Shown: positions 8,257 to 15,009 of the stretch, one piece after another
How the letters are laid out: each line of letters starts with the position of its first letter
Position numbering within the stretch: the stretch's first letter is position 1
Assembly (NCBI GenBank): GCA_964493205.1
Contig: CAZBMJ010000038.1
Span: forward strand, 1-21,405
Source of the DNA: CAZBMJ01 sp964493205
GTDB taxonomy: Bacteria > Myxococcota > UBA727 > JABDBI01
Reading direction: 5' to 3'
Length of the DNA: 21,405 nucleotides
Program-made: the position numbers and the translations under genes
The notes under the pieces: generated by a model
Told to the model about the DNA's origin: nothing
The model's input: only the letters and a program-made list of their open reading frames with translations
Database searches by the model: none

Positions 8257-8285
8257 TTTCTATATGAGTTTTTAAAAAAGGTCAA
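8257..8285 (-). promoter_or_regulatory. Candidate rplY promoter
   Basis: On the minus strand TTGACC (8285-8280) and TAGAAA (8262-8257) are separated by 17 bases, resembling a sigma-70 promoter. Transcription would begin near 8250 and include the leader hairpin. This would allow rplY-pth to be expressed independently of the lipoprotein gene upstream. Confidence 0.4.
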
Positions 8286-8301
8286 TATTTTCTAAGTATT
8301 T

Positions 8302-9093
8302 TTATTTTTTATATGTTTTATCAATTATTTTATCAGCAATATCTAATTCATCCTTATCTAAATCATTAACTAGATCTTTTTTAGTGATAAAAATAAAATC
8401 AATATCAGCATTTTCATATCCGTTAACTTTTTTCGCATATCCTATAAATTCCGTCATATCTGTCGTACCATGTACCGTACTAGATTTTGAAATCATCCTA
8501 ATAAAAAGAATACGCTGAGATGGTTTAGCATTTTTAATTGTGTCTTGTATTTCAACATGGCCAAAACGATTATTTTCTTCTCTTACAAGAATAAAAGATA
8601 TATCATTAGGATTAACCTTATCAGAAGGTAATGTTTCAAATTTTTTATCTTTAAATACTATTTCAACAAATTTTTTAGATACCTTAGTAGTGTATAAGTA
8701 ATTTTTAATTTTTTCCTGAGGATTATTTGCACCTGTTGCTGGGGCACCTGGATTTGGAACTGGAGCTGTATTTGGAACTGGTGCTGGATTTGGAACTGGT
8801 GCTGAATTTGAAGTTGGCACTGGAACACCTAGATTTGGAAACGGAATTGGAGTTGGTGCTGGATTTGAAGTTGGCACTGGAACACCTAGATTTGGAAACG
8901 GAATTGGAGTTGGTGCTGGATTTGAAGTTGGCACTGGAACTGGAACTGGAGCACCTGGATTTGGAGTTTGACCACTTGATCCTGTTCCACCGCTACTATC
9001 AGCACTAGATTGTGGATTAGGTCCAGTTGTTTGAGGTTTTGCACAACCACTTATAATTAATAAAGAAAATGTTAAGACAATCATTAATTTCAT
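8302..9093 (-). CDS. Lipoprotein with proline-rich repeat linker, unknown function
   Basis: The 263-residue product begins with a lipoprotein signal peptide whose lipobox is IISGC (Cys17). A low-complexity linker (about residues 20-125) is rich in Pro, Val, Asn and Ser. It contains two full copies of a 19-residue unit (PVPTSNPAPTPIPFPNLGV) and shorter PAPVPN units. A charged globular domain of about 135 residues follows (KKFVEIVFKDKKFETLP, RILFIRMISKSS, DFIFITKKDLVNDLDKDELD). I do not recognise this domain. The layout suggests a lipid-anchored domain held away from the membrane, possibly across the peptidoglycan. GGGA precedes the ATG. It interrupts the usual prs-rplY adjacency, so it is probably a lineage-specific insertion. 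Confidence 0.75.
   Translation of the reverse strand: MKLMIVLTFSLLIISGCAKPQTTGPNPQSSADSSGGTGSSGQTPNPGAPVPVPVPTSNPAPTPIPFPNLGVPVPTSNPAPTPIPFPNLGVPVPTSNSAPVPNPAPVPNTAPVPNPGAPATGANNPQEKIKNYLYTTKVSKKFVEIVFKDKKFETLPSDKVNPNDISFILVREENNRFGHVEIQDTIKNAKPSQRILFIRMISKSSTVHGTTDMTEFIGYAKKVNGYENADIDFIFITKKDLVNDLDKDELDIADKIIDKTYKK
8810..8940 (-). repeat. 57-bp tandem repeat inside the lipoprotein gene
   Basis: Two copies of a 57-bp unit lie at 8810-8866 and 8867-8923, and a partial third begins at 8924. The copies are identical by eye. The unit is a multiple of three, so copy-number change would lengthen or shorten the Pro-rich linker without breaking the frame. Related shorter periodic units flank it. Confidence 0.85.
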
Positions 9094-9160
9094 ATTTATT
9101 TCCCATACGTAAGCAATATATATGAGAACTTAATAATTTTAATAAGTAAATGCAATATAC

Positions 9161-10129
9161 TTAAACAAATAACGATGAAATACTAGCGCCAGTATGCACT
9201 CTGCTAATGGCTTCTCCAACTAGGGAAGCACAGCTAAGTTGGCGTATTTTTGCAGATCTTTTCGCTTCACTGGATAAAGGAATACTATCGGTTACTACTA
9301 CTTCTTTGATTAAACTTTTATCAATGCGATCAATAGCAGGAGGGGAAAAAACACCATGTGTAGCATAGGCACAAATGCTTTTAGCACCCTGGCCTAAAAT
9401 AGCTTCGGCAGCTTTTACTAAAGTACCTGCAGTATCGATCATATCGTCCATAATAATCGCTTGCTTATCTTTCACGTCACCGATAATATTCATAACTTCC
9501 GCAACACCTGGTTTGGGGCGTCTTTTGTCTATGATAGCCAAGGATGCATGCAATCTTTTTGCATAGGCGCGAGCTCGCTCAACGCCTCCTGCATCAGGAG
9601 ATACTACTACTAAGTCGTTAGAAAGATCTTTTTTGTCTTTTAATAAATATTTTTCCTGAATATCAGTAATAAATATGGGTGATGCATACAAATGATCAAA
9701 GGGCACATTAAAAAAACCTTGAATTTGAGCTGCATGCAAATCAAGAGAAATTACTCTTGTGGCCCCTGCTGCTTCTAATAAATCGGCTACTAATTTAGCT
9801 GTTATTGGCTCTCTGGGGGCAGCTTTACGATCTTGTCTAGCATAGCCATAATAGGGAATTACCACGGTTATTTCTGCTGCAGAAGCCCGTTTTAGGGCAT
9901 CTATCATAACTAATAGCTCCATTAAATGTTCATTCGCTGGGGGGCAAATAGATTGCACAATATAAGTATGGTAGCCCCGCACGCTTTCTGATATGGAAAC
10001 AGAAACTTCCCCATCAGCAAAACGTTTAATTAAAGCGCCACCCAAAGGCATTTCTAGATACTCAACTATTTTGTAAGCAAGCTTGGGATTAGAGTTGCCA
10101 CAAAAAACTTTTATGGGTGCATCAGACAT
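9161..10129 (-). CDS. prs: Ribose-phosphate pyrophosphokinase (PRPP synthetase)
   Basis: The enzyme makes PRPP from ribose 5-phosphate and ATP for purine, pyrimidine, NAD, His and Trp synthesis. The 322-residue product has the class I landmarks: KVFCGNSNPKLA at the start, FADGEVSVSISESVRG, the ATP loop PYYGYARQDRK, SLDLHAAQIQGFF (His motif), VVSPDAGGVERAR, KRRPKPGVAEVMN and the PRPP loop DDMIDTAGTLVKA. The start is ATG at 10129 (MSDAPIKVFC). It lies 28 bases after the 3' end of tRNA-Gln on the same strand, so the tRNA is probably cotranscribed and processed from the same RNA. Confidence 0.97.
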   Translation of the reverse strand: MSDAPIKVFCGNSNPKLAYKIVEYLEMPLGGALIKRFADGEVSVSISESVRGYHTYIVQSICPPANEHLMELLVMIDALKRASAAEITVVIPYYGYARQDRKAAPREPITAKLVADLLEAAGATRVISLDLHAAQIQGFFNVPFDHLYASPIFITDIQEKYLLKDKKDLSNDLVVVSPDAGGVERARAYAKRLHASLAIIDKRRPKPGVAEVMNIIGDVKDKQAIIMDDMIDTAGTLVKAAEAILGQGAKSICAYATHGVFSPPAIDRIDKSLIKEVVVTDSIPLSSEAKRSAKIRQLSCASLVGEAISRVHTGASISSLFV

Positions 10130-10157
10130 GGCTTTATTGATCCAAATTTAAAGATAT

Positions 10158-10233
10158 TGGTTGGGGCGGTAGGACTCGAACCTACGGATGTCGGTATCAA
10201 AAACCGATGAATTGCCAACTTTTCTACGCCCCA
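10158..10233 (-). tRNA. tRNA-Gln (anticodon TTG)
   Basis: The minus strand folds with acceptor TGGGGCG/CGCCCCA, discriminator A and an encoded CCA at 10160-10158. The D arm has a 3-bp stem GAA/TTC, as in enterobacterial glutamine tRNAs. The anticodon stem TCGGT/ACCGA encloses TTTTGAT, giving TTG. The T arm reads GTAGGTTCGAGTCCTAC. TTGACA at 10277-10272 could be a -35 element, but the -10 at the right distance is poor. Its position upstream of prs is typical of gammaproteobacteria. Confidence 0.95.
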
Positions 10234-10368
10234 TTCGCTCTCATTAGGCAAATGCTGCTTTGAGGGTTTTTTGTCAATCCCCTTTTTTTGCAATATTATT
10301 AAATTATTGGAACAAATTGGGTTTTTAATAGCCTACATTAAAGGATTTATTTTAATTTAGGAGATAAA

Positions 10369-11688
10369 GTGAAATTTAAAGTAGCTGATTTATCGCTGGC
10401 AGATTTAGGAAGAAAAGAAATTTTATTAGCTCAAAAAGAAATGCCTGGGCTTATGTCATTAAGATCTCAATATAGCAATACGAAGCCTTTGTTAGGGGCA
10501 AGGATAGCAGGCTGCTTACATATGACCATACAAACAGCAGTTCTAATAGAAACCTTAATAGAGCTTGGTGCAGAAGTCACTTGGACCTCTTGCAATATTT
10601 ATTCAACTCAAAATCAAGCAGCAGCTGCTATAGCTAAACGAGAAATACCCGTATTTGCATGGAAGAATCAAACAGAAGAAGAATATTATTGGTGTATAGA
10701 TCAGCAATTACAGTCTTTTAAAAATGGTTTGCCACCAAATTTATTACTAGATGATGGGGGCGACTTAACCCAAAGGGTTCATGAAAAATACCCTAATTTT
10801 TTTACTGGTTCAAACAAAGTTATTGGCTTATCAGAAGAAACCACCACAGGTGTGAGAAGACTTTATGAAATGAGTAAAAATAATAAGCTTTTTTGCCCCG
10901 CTATTAACGTCAACGATTCTGTCACTAAATCCAAATTTGATAATTTATACGGATGCAGAGAATCTTTACTTGATGGCATCAAAAGAGCCACTGATATTAT
11001 GATCGCAGGAAAAGTTGTAGTAGTAGCTGGCTATGGCGACGTTGGTAAAGGCTGTGTACAATCAGCACGAGCTTTAGGTGCTCAAGTACTCGTTACAGAA
11101 ATAGATCCCATTAATGCTTTGCAAGCTTCTATGGAAGGATACAAAGTAGTAAGTATGCAAGAGGCAAGCTTAGTTGGAGATATATTTGTTACTGCTACAG
11201 GTTGTTGTGATGTGATTCGCGGTGAACACATGGAAGTCATGAAAGATCAGGCTATTTTATGCAATATCGGGCATTTTGATAGCGAAATAGACGTAACTTA
11301 TTTACATAACAGCTCTCACATAAAAATGGAAAATATTAAGCCGCAAGTTGACCAATTTACTTTTAAAAATAATAAAAAATTAATATTATTAGCCCAAGGT
11401 CGCTTAGTAAACTTATCTTGCGCTACTGGCCATTCATCTTTTGTAATGTCTACTTCTTTTACCAACCAAGTTTTAGCCCAAATAGCATTATTTAATAATG
11501 CTAAAAATAATTTTAATAATTTTAAAAATGGTCAGGTATACACTCTTCCAAAAAGCATTGACGAAGAAGTAGCCAGATTGCACCTAAATCATTTAGGAAT
11601 ACAGCTTACTAAACTTAGTCAAAAACAAGCGGATTATTTAGGTATAAATATTAACGGCCCCTATAAACCTGAAAATTATCGCTATTAA
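10369..11688 (+). CDS. ahcY: S-adenosylhomocysteine hydrolase
   Basis: AhcY splits S-adenosylhomocysteine into adenosine and homocysteine, relieving product inhibition of methyltransferases. The 439-residue product shows the substrate region (GARIAGCLHMTIQTAVLIETL, EVTWTSCNIYSTQ, LLDDGGDLT, GLSEETTTGV), the invariant NDSVTKSKFDNLYGCRESL, the NAD Rossmann loop GYGDVGKG at 221-228 and the C-terminal tail YKPENYRY. The start is GTG at 10369 preceded by AGGAG with good spacing. The length is that of the short bacterial form. It stands alone on the plus strand, divergent from the tRNA-Gln/prs unit, with its own terminator. No SAH riboswitch was recognised in the 135-base leader. Confidence 0.97.
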   Translation: MKFKVADLSLADLGRKEILLAQKEMPGLMSLRSQYSNTKPLLGARIAGCLHMTIQTAVLIETLIELGAEVTWTSCNIYSTQNQAAAAIAKREIPVFAWKNQTEEEYYWCIDQQLQSFKNGLPPNLLLDDGGDLTQRVHEKYPNFFTGSNKVIGLSEETTTGVRRLYEMSKNNKLFCPAINVNDSVTKSKFDNLYGCRESLLDGIKRATDIMIAGKVVVVAGYGDVGKGCVQSARALGAQVLVTEIDPINALQASMEGYKVVSMQEASLVGDIFVTATGCCDVIRGEHMEVMKDQAILCNIGHFDSEIDVTYLHNSSHIKMENIKPQVDQFTFKNNKKLILLAQGRLVNLSCATGHSSFVMSTSFTNQVLAQIALFNNAKNNFNNFKNGQVYTLPKSIDEEVARLHLNHLGIQLTKLSQKQADYLGININGPYKPENYRY

Positions 11689-11711
11689 ATTATTTTTTAA
11701 AGCCAATATAG

Positions 11712-11756
11712 CCCTTAGCCTACTAAATAAAAGTGTAGGTTATTAAGGGTTTTTTA
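11712..11756 (+). terminator. Rho-independent terminator of ahcY
   Basis: Arms CCCTTAGCCTAC and GTAGGTTATTAAGGG pair with a small internal loop and are followed by six T residues (11750-11755). It begins about 25 bases after the ahcY stop codon. Confidence 0.75.
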
Positions 11757-11807
11757 GTTAATGATTTATTCACTGTATTATATTTGTTCAACAATAGAAT
11801 TATTACC

Positions 11808-11911
11808 ACGGGGGGGAGAGAACATTTAGAGTTGTAAGCCTTTGCTTATGATAATAAAGTTTTCTTTTAGAGACGCTATAAAGATATAAAAATCTTTGTG
11901 GCGTTTCTTTT
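11808..11911 (+). ncRNA. Candidate structured small RNA downstream of ahcY
   Basis: No ORF of note occupies this stretch, yet it folds well. GAGAGAAC (11816-11823) can pair with GTTTTCTT (from 11859), enclosing a 5-bp hairpin TAAGC-CTTT-GCTTA (11836-11849). A 13-bp terminator hairpin then follows (11873-11904). Transcription could start near the G-run at 11810, since a TAGAAT box lies at 11795-11800, but the -35 is poor. A complete terminator upstream (ahcY) and its own terminator imply a separate transcript of about 100 bases. I could not match it to 6S, 4.5S, RsmY/Z or another named family. Confidence 0.45.
11873..11911 (+). terminator. Strong rho-independent terminator ending the small RNA
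   Basis: ACGCTATAAAGAT pairs with ATCTTTGTGGCGT over 13 bp, including two G-U pairs, around the loop ATAAAA. TTCTTTT follows. Both the stem length and the T-tract are typical. Confidence 0.8.
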
Positions 11912-11988
11912 AATTACAAACGCTTGCTTAAAAATGGTAATAGCCTAGAGTCTTTTGAGTACTAATCACAAAAGGAAATAAGCAAAAT

Positions 11989-12126
11989 ATGGATTTATTC
12001 TCACTTATGCGTGTAGGTGCTGGTGTATCTTACCGATTATTATTTGCCAAAAGCCTTAATTTAGCTTCTGCAACAGATTTATTTGGTATGGGCGGACAAG
12101 TATTTATTGAATTTGGCTGGTTATAG
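11989..12126 (+). CDS. 45-residue ORF, possible outer-membrane protein fragment
   Basis: A short frame from ATG at 11989 to TAG at 12124-12126, just before a strong terminator. AGGA lies 12 bases upstream, which is long for a ribosome-binding site. The product (MDLFSLMRVGAGVSYRLLFA at its start) alternates hydrophobic and polar residues and ends GGQVFIEFGWL, like the last strand of a beta-barrel. It has no signal peptide, so it may be the tail of a decayed barrel gene. A dedicated small protein is possible because the terminator is well placed. The family is not recognised. Confidence 0.4.
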   Translation: MDLFSLMRVGAGVSYRLLFAKSLNLASATDLFGMGGQVFIEFGWL

Positions 12127-12139
12127 AAAAATTATTTTA

Positions 12140-12167
12140 TGCTCCACACGGTGTGGAGCAATTTTTT
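12140..12167 (+). terminator. Rho-independent terminator after the 45-residue ORF
   Basis: The near-perfect palindrome TGCTCCACAC/GTGTGGAGCA (12140-12160) is followed by ATTTTTT on the plus strand. It ends just before the stop of the convergent gene at 12171 and may also slow transcription from that side. Confidence 0.85.
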
Positions 12168-12170
12168 ATA

Positions 12171-12632
12171 TTACTCAATAATTGGACTTTCTAACATTCT
12201 TACTCCTCTAAGTTTCATGGTTGAATCACCTGTACCACACCATCCCAAGCCTTCTCTTACTGAAGCCGTCCAATTAAAATCACGATTTTCACAAAGACAC
12301 TCTGAAGCATCTAAAAGACTAACAGTATATCTAATATACATAACATTTTCGTCTTCTTCACTATTACTCTGAGGCCGGGTAGCTCTATAGTGAAGACATC
12401 CGCAGGTATCTTCAGTAATATCTGGGTTTATTACTAATTTAATTTCTTCATTACCGTATTTCAAAAACATTTTTGTAAAGTTATCAGCTAGCCTCAAATT
12501 AACGCTCTGTGTACCGCTAAATCCAAAAGTAGCTTCCTCTACTTCCATCTCTACGCTTACATCACTCTGAGCAGCATATACGTTATAAAAACAGGTTATG
12601 AATAAACCAATAGTAAGCAATAATTTTTTCAT
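12171..12632 (-). CDS. Small secreted cysteine-containing protein, unknown function
   Basis: The 153-residue product has a signal peptide (MKKLLLTIGLFITCFYNVYA, cleavage after VYA). The mature part appears beta-rich and acidic, with cysteines in DTCGCLHY, ASECLCENRD and GLGWCGTGDS. That makes five, which points to disulfide formation in the periplasm or outside the cell. AAGGA lies just before the ATG. It is the only minus-strand gene between ahcY and the msrBA operon. I recognise no family. Confidence 0.7.
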   Translation of the reverse strand: MKKLLLTIGLFITCFYNVYAAQSDVSVEMEVEEATFGFSGTQSVNLRLADNFTKMFLKYGNEEIKLVINPDITEDTCGCLHYRATRPQSNSEEDENVMYIRYTVSLLDASECLCENRDFNWTASVREGLGWCGTGDSTMKLRGVRMLESPIIE

Positions 12633-12719
12633 TTTTTTCCTTGTTGTTTGATTGAATCATAGCAATGAAGTAAATTAATGTTTTTTTTATTCCATCAAAA
12701 ATATCAAATTCGCTTGCAT

Positions 12720-12725
12720 TATAAT
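12720..12725 (+). promoter_or_regulatory. Candidate -10 box upstream of the micro-ORF and DUF883 pair
   Basis: A perfect TATAAT sits 67 bases before the micro-ORF start. No good -35 element lies 16-18 bases upstream. A -10-driven promoter would suit the stationary-phase (RpoS) control known for ElaB/YqjD-type genes, but this is inference from one hexamer. Confidence 0.35.
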
Positions 12726-12791
12726 TTTGAAGTTGCTATGAACTACTCAGAGCATTGCAAAGACATAAACAATTTTATTTAGGAGACTTAA

Positions 12792-12839
12792 ATGGCGAAA
12801 AATAAAGTGTTACGTGATAGCAAGTACAAGCACCATTAA
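12792..12839 (+). CDS. 15-codon micro-ORF with strong RBS; possible broken ArfA-like gene or leader peptide
   Basis: AGGAGACTTAA precedes an ATG that opens only 15 codons (MAKNKVLRDSKYKHH). In the +1 frame the reading continues from 12835 as IKQINSFKRKY and stops at 12868-12870. Joined, the two resemble the core of the ribosome-rescue factor ArfA (a Leu-rich helix, then basic residues, then SFKRK as in KGKGSFKRK), so a one-base indel or a frameshift site is possible. The initiation region also resembles that of the DUF883 gene 190 bases downstream (both AGGAG, then ATGGC-AAA), so partial duplication is another explanation. The match is short and the identity uncertain. Confidence 0.35.
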   Translation: MAKNKVLRDSKYKHH

Positions 12840-12907
12840 GCAAATTAACAGCTTTAAACGTAAATACTAATCTAAAAGAACCAAATTAGTTTGAATCTGA
12901 GATATTC

Positions 12908-12956
12908 GATTGTTGGATAAAAATACCGCACAGGTAATTTATCCATAAAATCAATC
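12908..12956 (+). promoter_or_regulatory. Stem-loop in the leader of the DUF883 gene
   Basis: GATTG (12908-12912) pairs with CAATC (12952-12956); inside it GGATAAA pairs with TTTATCC, and TACC pairs with GGTA around the loop GCACA. The inner 11 bp hairpin is near-continuous. It ends 23 bases before the start codon and just upstream of the AGGAGGT site. No U-tract follows, so it is more likely a translation or stability element than a terminator. Confidence 0.5.
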
Positions 12957-12979
12957 ACAAATTTACTTAGGAGGTAAAA

Positions 12980-13228
12980 ATGGCAAAAGACACAATCCAA
13001 ACGGCACTGAATAAATTAAAAAGTTCAAGAACCGAAAAAGAAGTGGAACTCATCGATATGGTATCTAATATGTATAATAATCTAAAAGAGGTTAAAGAAG
13101 AAGCTGGCGAAAAAATTAGTGACACAATAGGCTATGTCAACGACTCCGTGCATACAAAACCGTGGTACTATATTGGGGGAGCTGCGCTGGGTGGATTTTT
13201 AATCGGCATGCTTTTTCATCGACGCTAA
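12980..13228 (+). CDS. DUF883 (ElaB/YgaM/YqjD-like) membrane-anchored stress protein
   Basis: The 82-residue product has the family layout: a soluble amphipathic helix region (residues 1-60, with many Glu and Lys, such as VKEEAGEKISDTIGYVNDSV), then HTKPWYYIGGAALGGFLIGMLF, a single C-terminal membrane segment with the Gly-rich pattern of the family, then basic HRR. E. coli relatives sit in the inner membrane and bind stationary-phase ribosomes. The start is certain from a near-perfect AGGAGGT 5 bases upstream. A YqjE-like gene follows at 19 bases, as in the yqjD-yqjE operon. Confidence 0.88.
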   Translation: MAKDTIQTALNKLKSSRTEKEVELIDMVSNMYNNLKEVKEEAGEKISDTIGYVNDSVHTKPWYYIGGAALGGFLIGMLFHRR

Positions 13229-13247
13229 TTAAAATGGTGAAATAAAA

Positions 13248-13595
13248 ATGAACTTTATTATGAATCTCTTTTTTGAGTTAATTATCAATTTGTTCAAAAG
13301 TCGTTGTTTGACAGTGTACATAAGGATTATAGAACGATTAAGGGGATTCTTTATTCGGGGGCTCACAGCCCTATTTTGCCTGATGTTGGTCATATCAGGC
13401 TTTTTAATTATTCATGTAGCCTTATTTTTCTATCTTCCTTGGGATTTAGAAACTAAAGCTTTAGTATTATTAATCGTGGGACTTACCTATTTTTTTGTTC
13501 CTTTAACTTTAATTTGTTGGCTTTATTCTAAACCACAATGGATAAAAATGTCTGGTGCAGAAGAAATGATAGAAAATCTTTCTAAGAAAAGCTAA
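13248..13595 (+). CDS. YqjE-like (holin-superfamily-type) inner-membrane protein
   Basis: The 115-residue product has two strong membrane segments, about residues 36-62 (GLTALFCLMLVISGFLIIHV) and 72-93 (VLLIVGLTYFFVPLTLICWL). They are separated by a short loop and flanked by a basic N-terminal helix (RIIERLRGFF). This is the topology of the YqjE/phage-holin-like family usually encoded beside DUF883 genes. It probably acts at the inner membrane with its neighbour. The start ATG at 13248 follows GGTGA. It ends 13 bases from the convergent msrBA stop. Confidence 0.75.
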   Translation: MNFIMNLFFELIINLFKSRCLTVYIRIIERLRGFFIRGLTALFCLMLVISGFLIIHVALFFYLPWDLETKALVLLIVGLTYFFVPLTLICWLYSKPQWIKMSGAEEMIENLSKKS

Positions 13596-13608
13596 GATAA
13601 CGCTTCTT

Positions 13609-14469
13609 TTAATCAAAACGCTTTATGTAGCTATGACAGTAGGGACTTTTTTTTGTCTTTAGATAATATTCCTGATGATAATCTTGCCCAGCCCAAAAAG
13701 TACTCACAAATCTGAGACTAGTAGTTATTTTAAGGCCTTTAATTTGTAATAGGCTTATTAAGTCTTGCAGGCATTGTTTTTGCAATTCGTTGTAATAAAA
13801 ACCAACGCTTAAATACTGTTCTCCCATATCTGGCCCTTGGCCATTTATTTGTGTGGGGTCATGAATTTCAAAAAAATATTGGGCTACTTGAGCATAGCTA
13901 AGCTTTTTAGTATCAAAAACTACGCGCACCGCTTCCAGATGGCCAGTTTGACCAAAACATACTTCTTCATACTCAGGATTATCTTTTTGGCCTCCACAAT
14001 AACCAACTTCAGTAAACACTACGCCATCTAATTTTTTAAATAAATGCTCTACACCCCAAAAGCAACCCGCTGCAAAAATACCTTCTTGGGTGTCAAGCAC
14101 ATGTAGGTCATGAACAAAATCAAGACTTAAAGAATTAACACAATAACGAGTATTTTTAGGTGTCTGCTTTTCACCATAAAAAATATGCCCCAAATGACCA
14201 TCACACCGAGAACAAACTATTTCTGTTCGTCTGCCGTCCTGATCTGGCTTTTTATTCACTGTATTTGGTATTTCACCATCAAAGCTTGGCCAACCACATC
14301 CTGAATCAAACTGATTATCTGCTCGAAAAAGTGCTAAGCCACATTTACGGCATAAATACGTACCCAATATTTGTGCCGTTATGAATTTACCACTAAATGG
14401 CGCTTGTGTAGCCTGATCTCGAATAATCTTAAGAGCTTCTGGAGTAAGGCTGGCAGTTTTAATCAGCAT
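13609..14469 (-). CDS. msrBA: Bifunctional methionine sulfoxide reductase MsrB-MsrA
   Basis: The 286-residue fusion repairs oxidised methionine: MsrB reduces the R form and MsrA the S form. MsrB covers about residues 1-120, with zinc ligands C40/C43 and C86/C89 (CRKC, CSRC) and the catalytic C110 in RYCVNSLSL. The resolving Cys common at about 57 appears as SGCGWPSF. MsrA covers about 125-286, with the GCFWG motif (C136), the DPTQ and GPDMGEQY regions and AGQDYHQEYY near the end. No signal peptide is present, so it acts in the cytoplasm. It is 14 bases downstream of two secreted pentapeptide-repeat genes on the same strand and is probably cotranscribed with them. The order B then A is the less common one. 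Confidence 0.95.
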   Translation of the reverse strand: MLIKTASLTPEALKIIRDQATQAPFSGKFITAQILGTYLCRKCGLALFRADNQFDSGCGWPSFDGEIPNTVNKKPDQDGRRTEIVCSRCDGHLGHIFYGEKQTPKNTRYCVNSLSLDFVHDLHVLDTQEGIFAAGCFWGVEHLFKKLDGVVFTEVGYCGGQKDNPEYEEVCFGQTGHLEAVRVVFDTKKLSYAQVAQYFFEIHDPTQINGQGPDMGEQYLSVGFYYNELQKQCLQDLISLLQIKGLKITTSLRFVSTFWAGQDYHQEYYLKTKKSPYCHSYIKRFD

Positions 14470-14483
14470 TTTAACTTTTTACC

Positions 14484-14981
14484 TTAGGGTTTAGTAGTAA
14501 GTATTTTTGGAGGATTATTTTTATCCCAAATGGCACCTAATTTCTTTAAATCTTCTAAAGTTTTAATATAGGTGTACGTTTTAGTCTTTTCAACATATGA
14601 AATAGCAACATTTTTAAAAGTTGCTCCTGAAACGTTGGCATTTCTTAAATTAGCCCCAACTATGTTTGTAGAATCTAAGTTTGCGCCAGTTAGATCAGTA
14701 AAAGCTAGATTAGATCTAAAAAATCTAGCTTGGGACAAGTCAGTATTTTTTAAATTAGCACGAACCAACTGAGTATTTGACATATTAGTACGAGTAGCTT
14801 GGCCAGCCTCATACATTTTTACGCCCTCAAGATTAGCATCTGCCAACTGAGCATATTCAAAATTTTTTCCCTTTAGATCTTCTTGTCTTAAATCCTTTTT
14901 ACTCAAGTCCAAATAAATAGTTCTGCCAGCTAAAGATGTAGCACATAGAAAAAATAAAACTATATAATTTAAATACTTCAT
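14484..14981 (-). CDS. Secreted pentapeptide-repeat protein (copy 2)
   Basis: The 165-residue product has a signal peptide (MKYLNYIVLFFLCATSLAG) and about 16 consecutive A(D/N)LxX-type repeats spanning residues of about 24-125 (LADANLEG, RANLKNTDLSQARF, GANLRNANVSGATF). This predicts a right-handed four-sided beta-helix. The C-terminal segment YIKTLEDLKKLGAIWDK is shared with copy 1. The repeats of exported members have no settled function; DNA-gyrase mimicry is unlikely outside the cytoplasm. AGGAG precedes the ATG at good distance. It lies 28 bases after copy 1 and 14 bases before msrBA. Confidence 0.85.
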   Translation of the reverse strand: MKYLNYIVLFFLCATSLAGRTIYLDLSKKDLRQEDLKGKNFEYAQLADANLEGVKMYEAGQATRTNMSNTQLVRANLKNTDLSQARFFRSNLAFTDLTGANLDSTNIVGANLRNANVSGATFKNVAISYVEKTKTYTYIKTLEDLKKLGAIWDKNNPPKILTTKP

Positions 14982-15009
14982 ATATTCTCCTCATAAAAAT
15001 TAATTAAAT

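Noticed and set aside
8727..9008. Plus-strand ORF of 93 Leu/Glu/Asp-rich residues
   Set aside because: It is the antisense of the Pro-rich repeats in the lipoprotein; its periodicity comes from the tandem repeat.
10111..10293. 60-residue minus-strand ORF across tRNA-Gln
   Set aside because: It runs through the tRNA gene and the prs start; it has no family look.
10234..10368. SAH riboswitch before ahcY
   Set aside because: The leader is AT-rich and lacks the expected conserved GC-rich fold.
11808..11911. 6S or 4.5S RNA
   Set aside because: The length and motifs do not fit: there is no long central bubble for 6S and no SRP-loop consensus for 4.5S.
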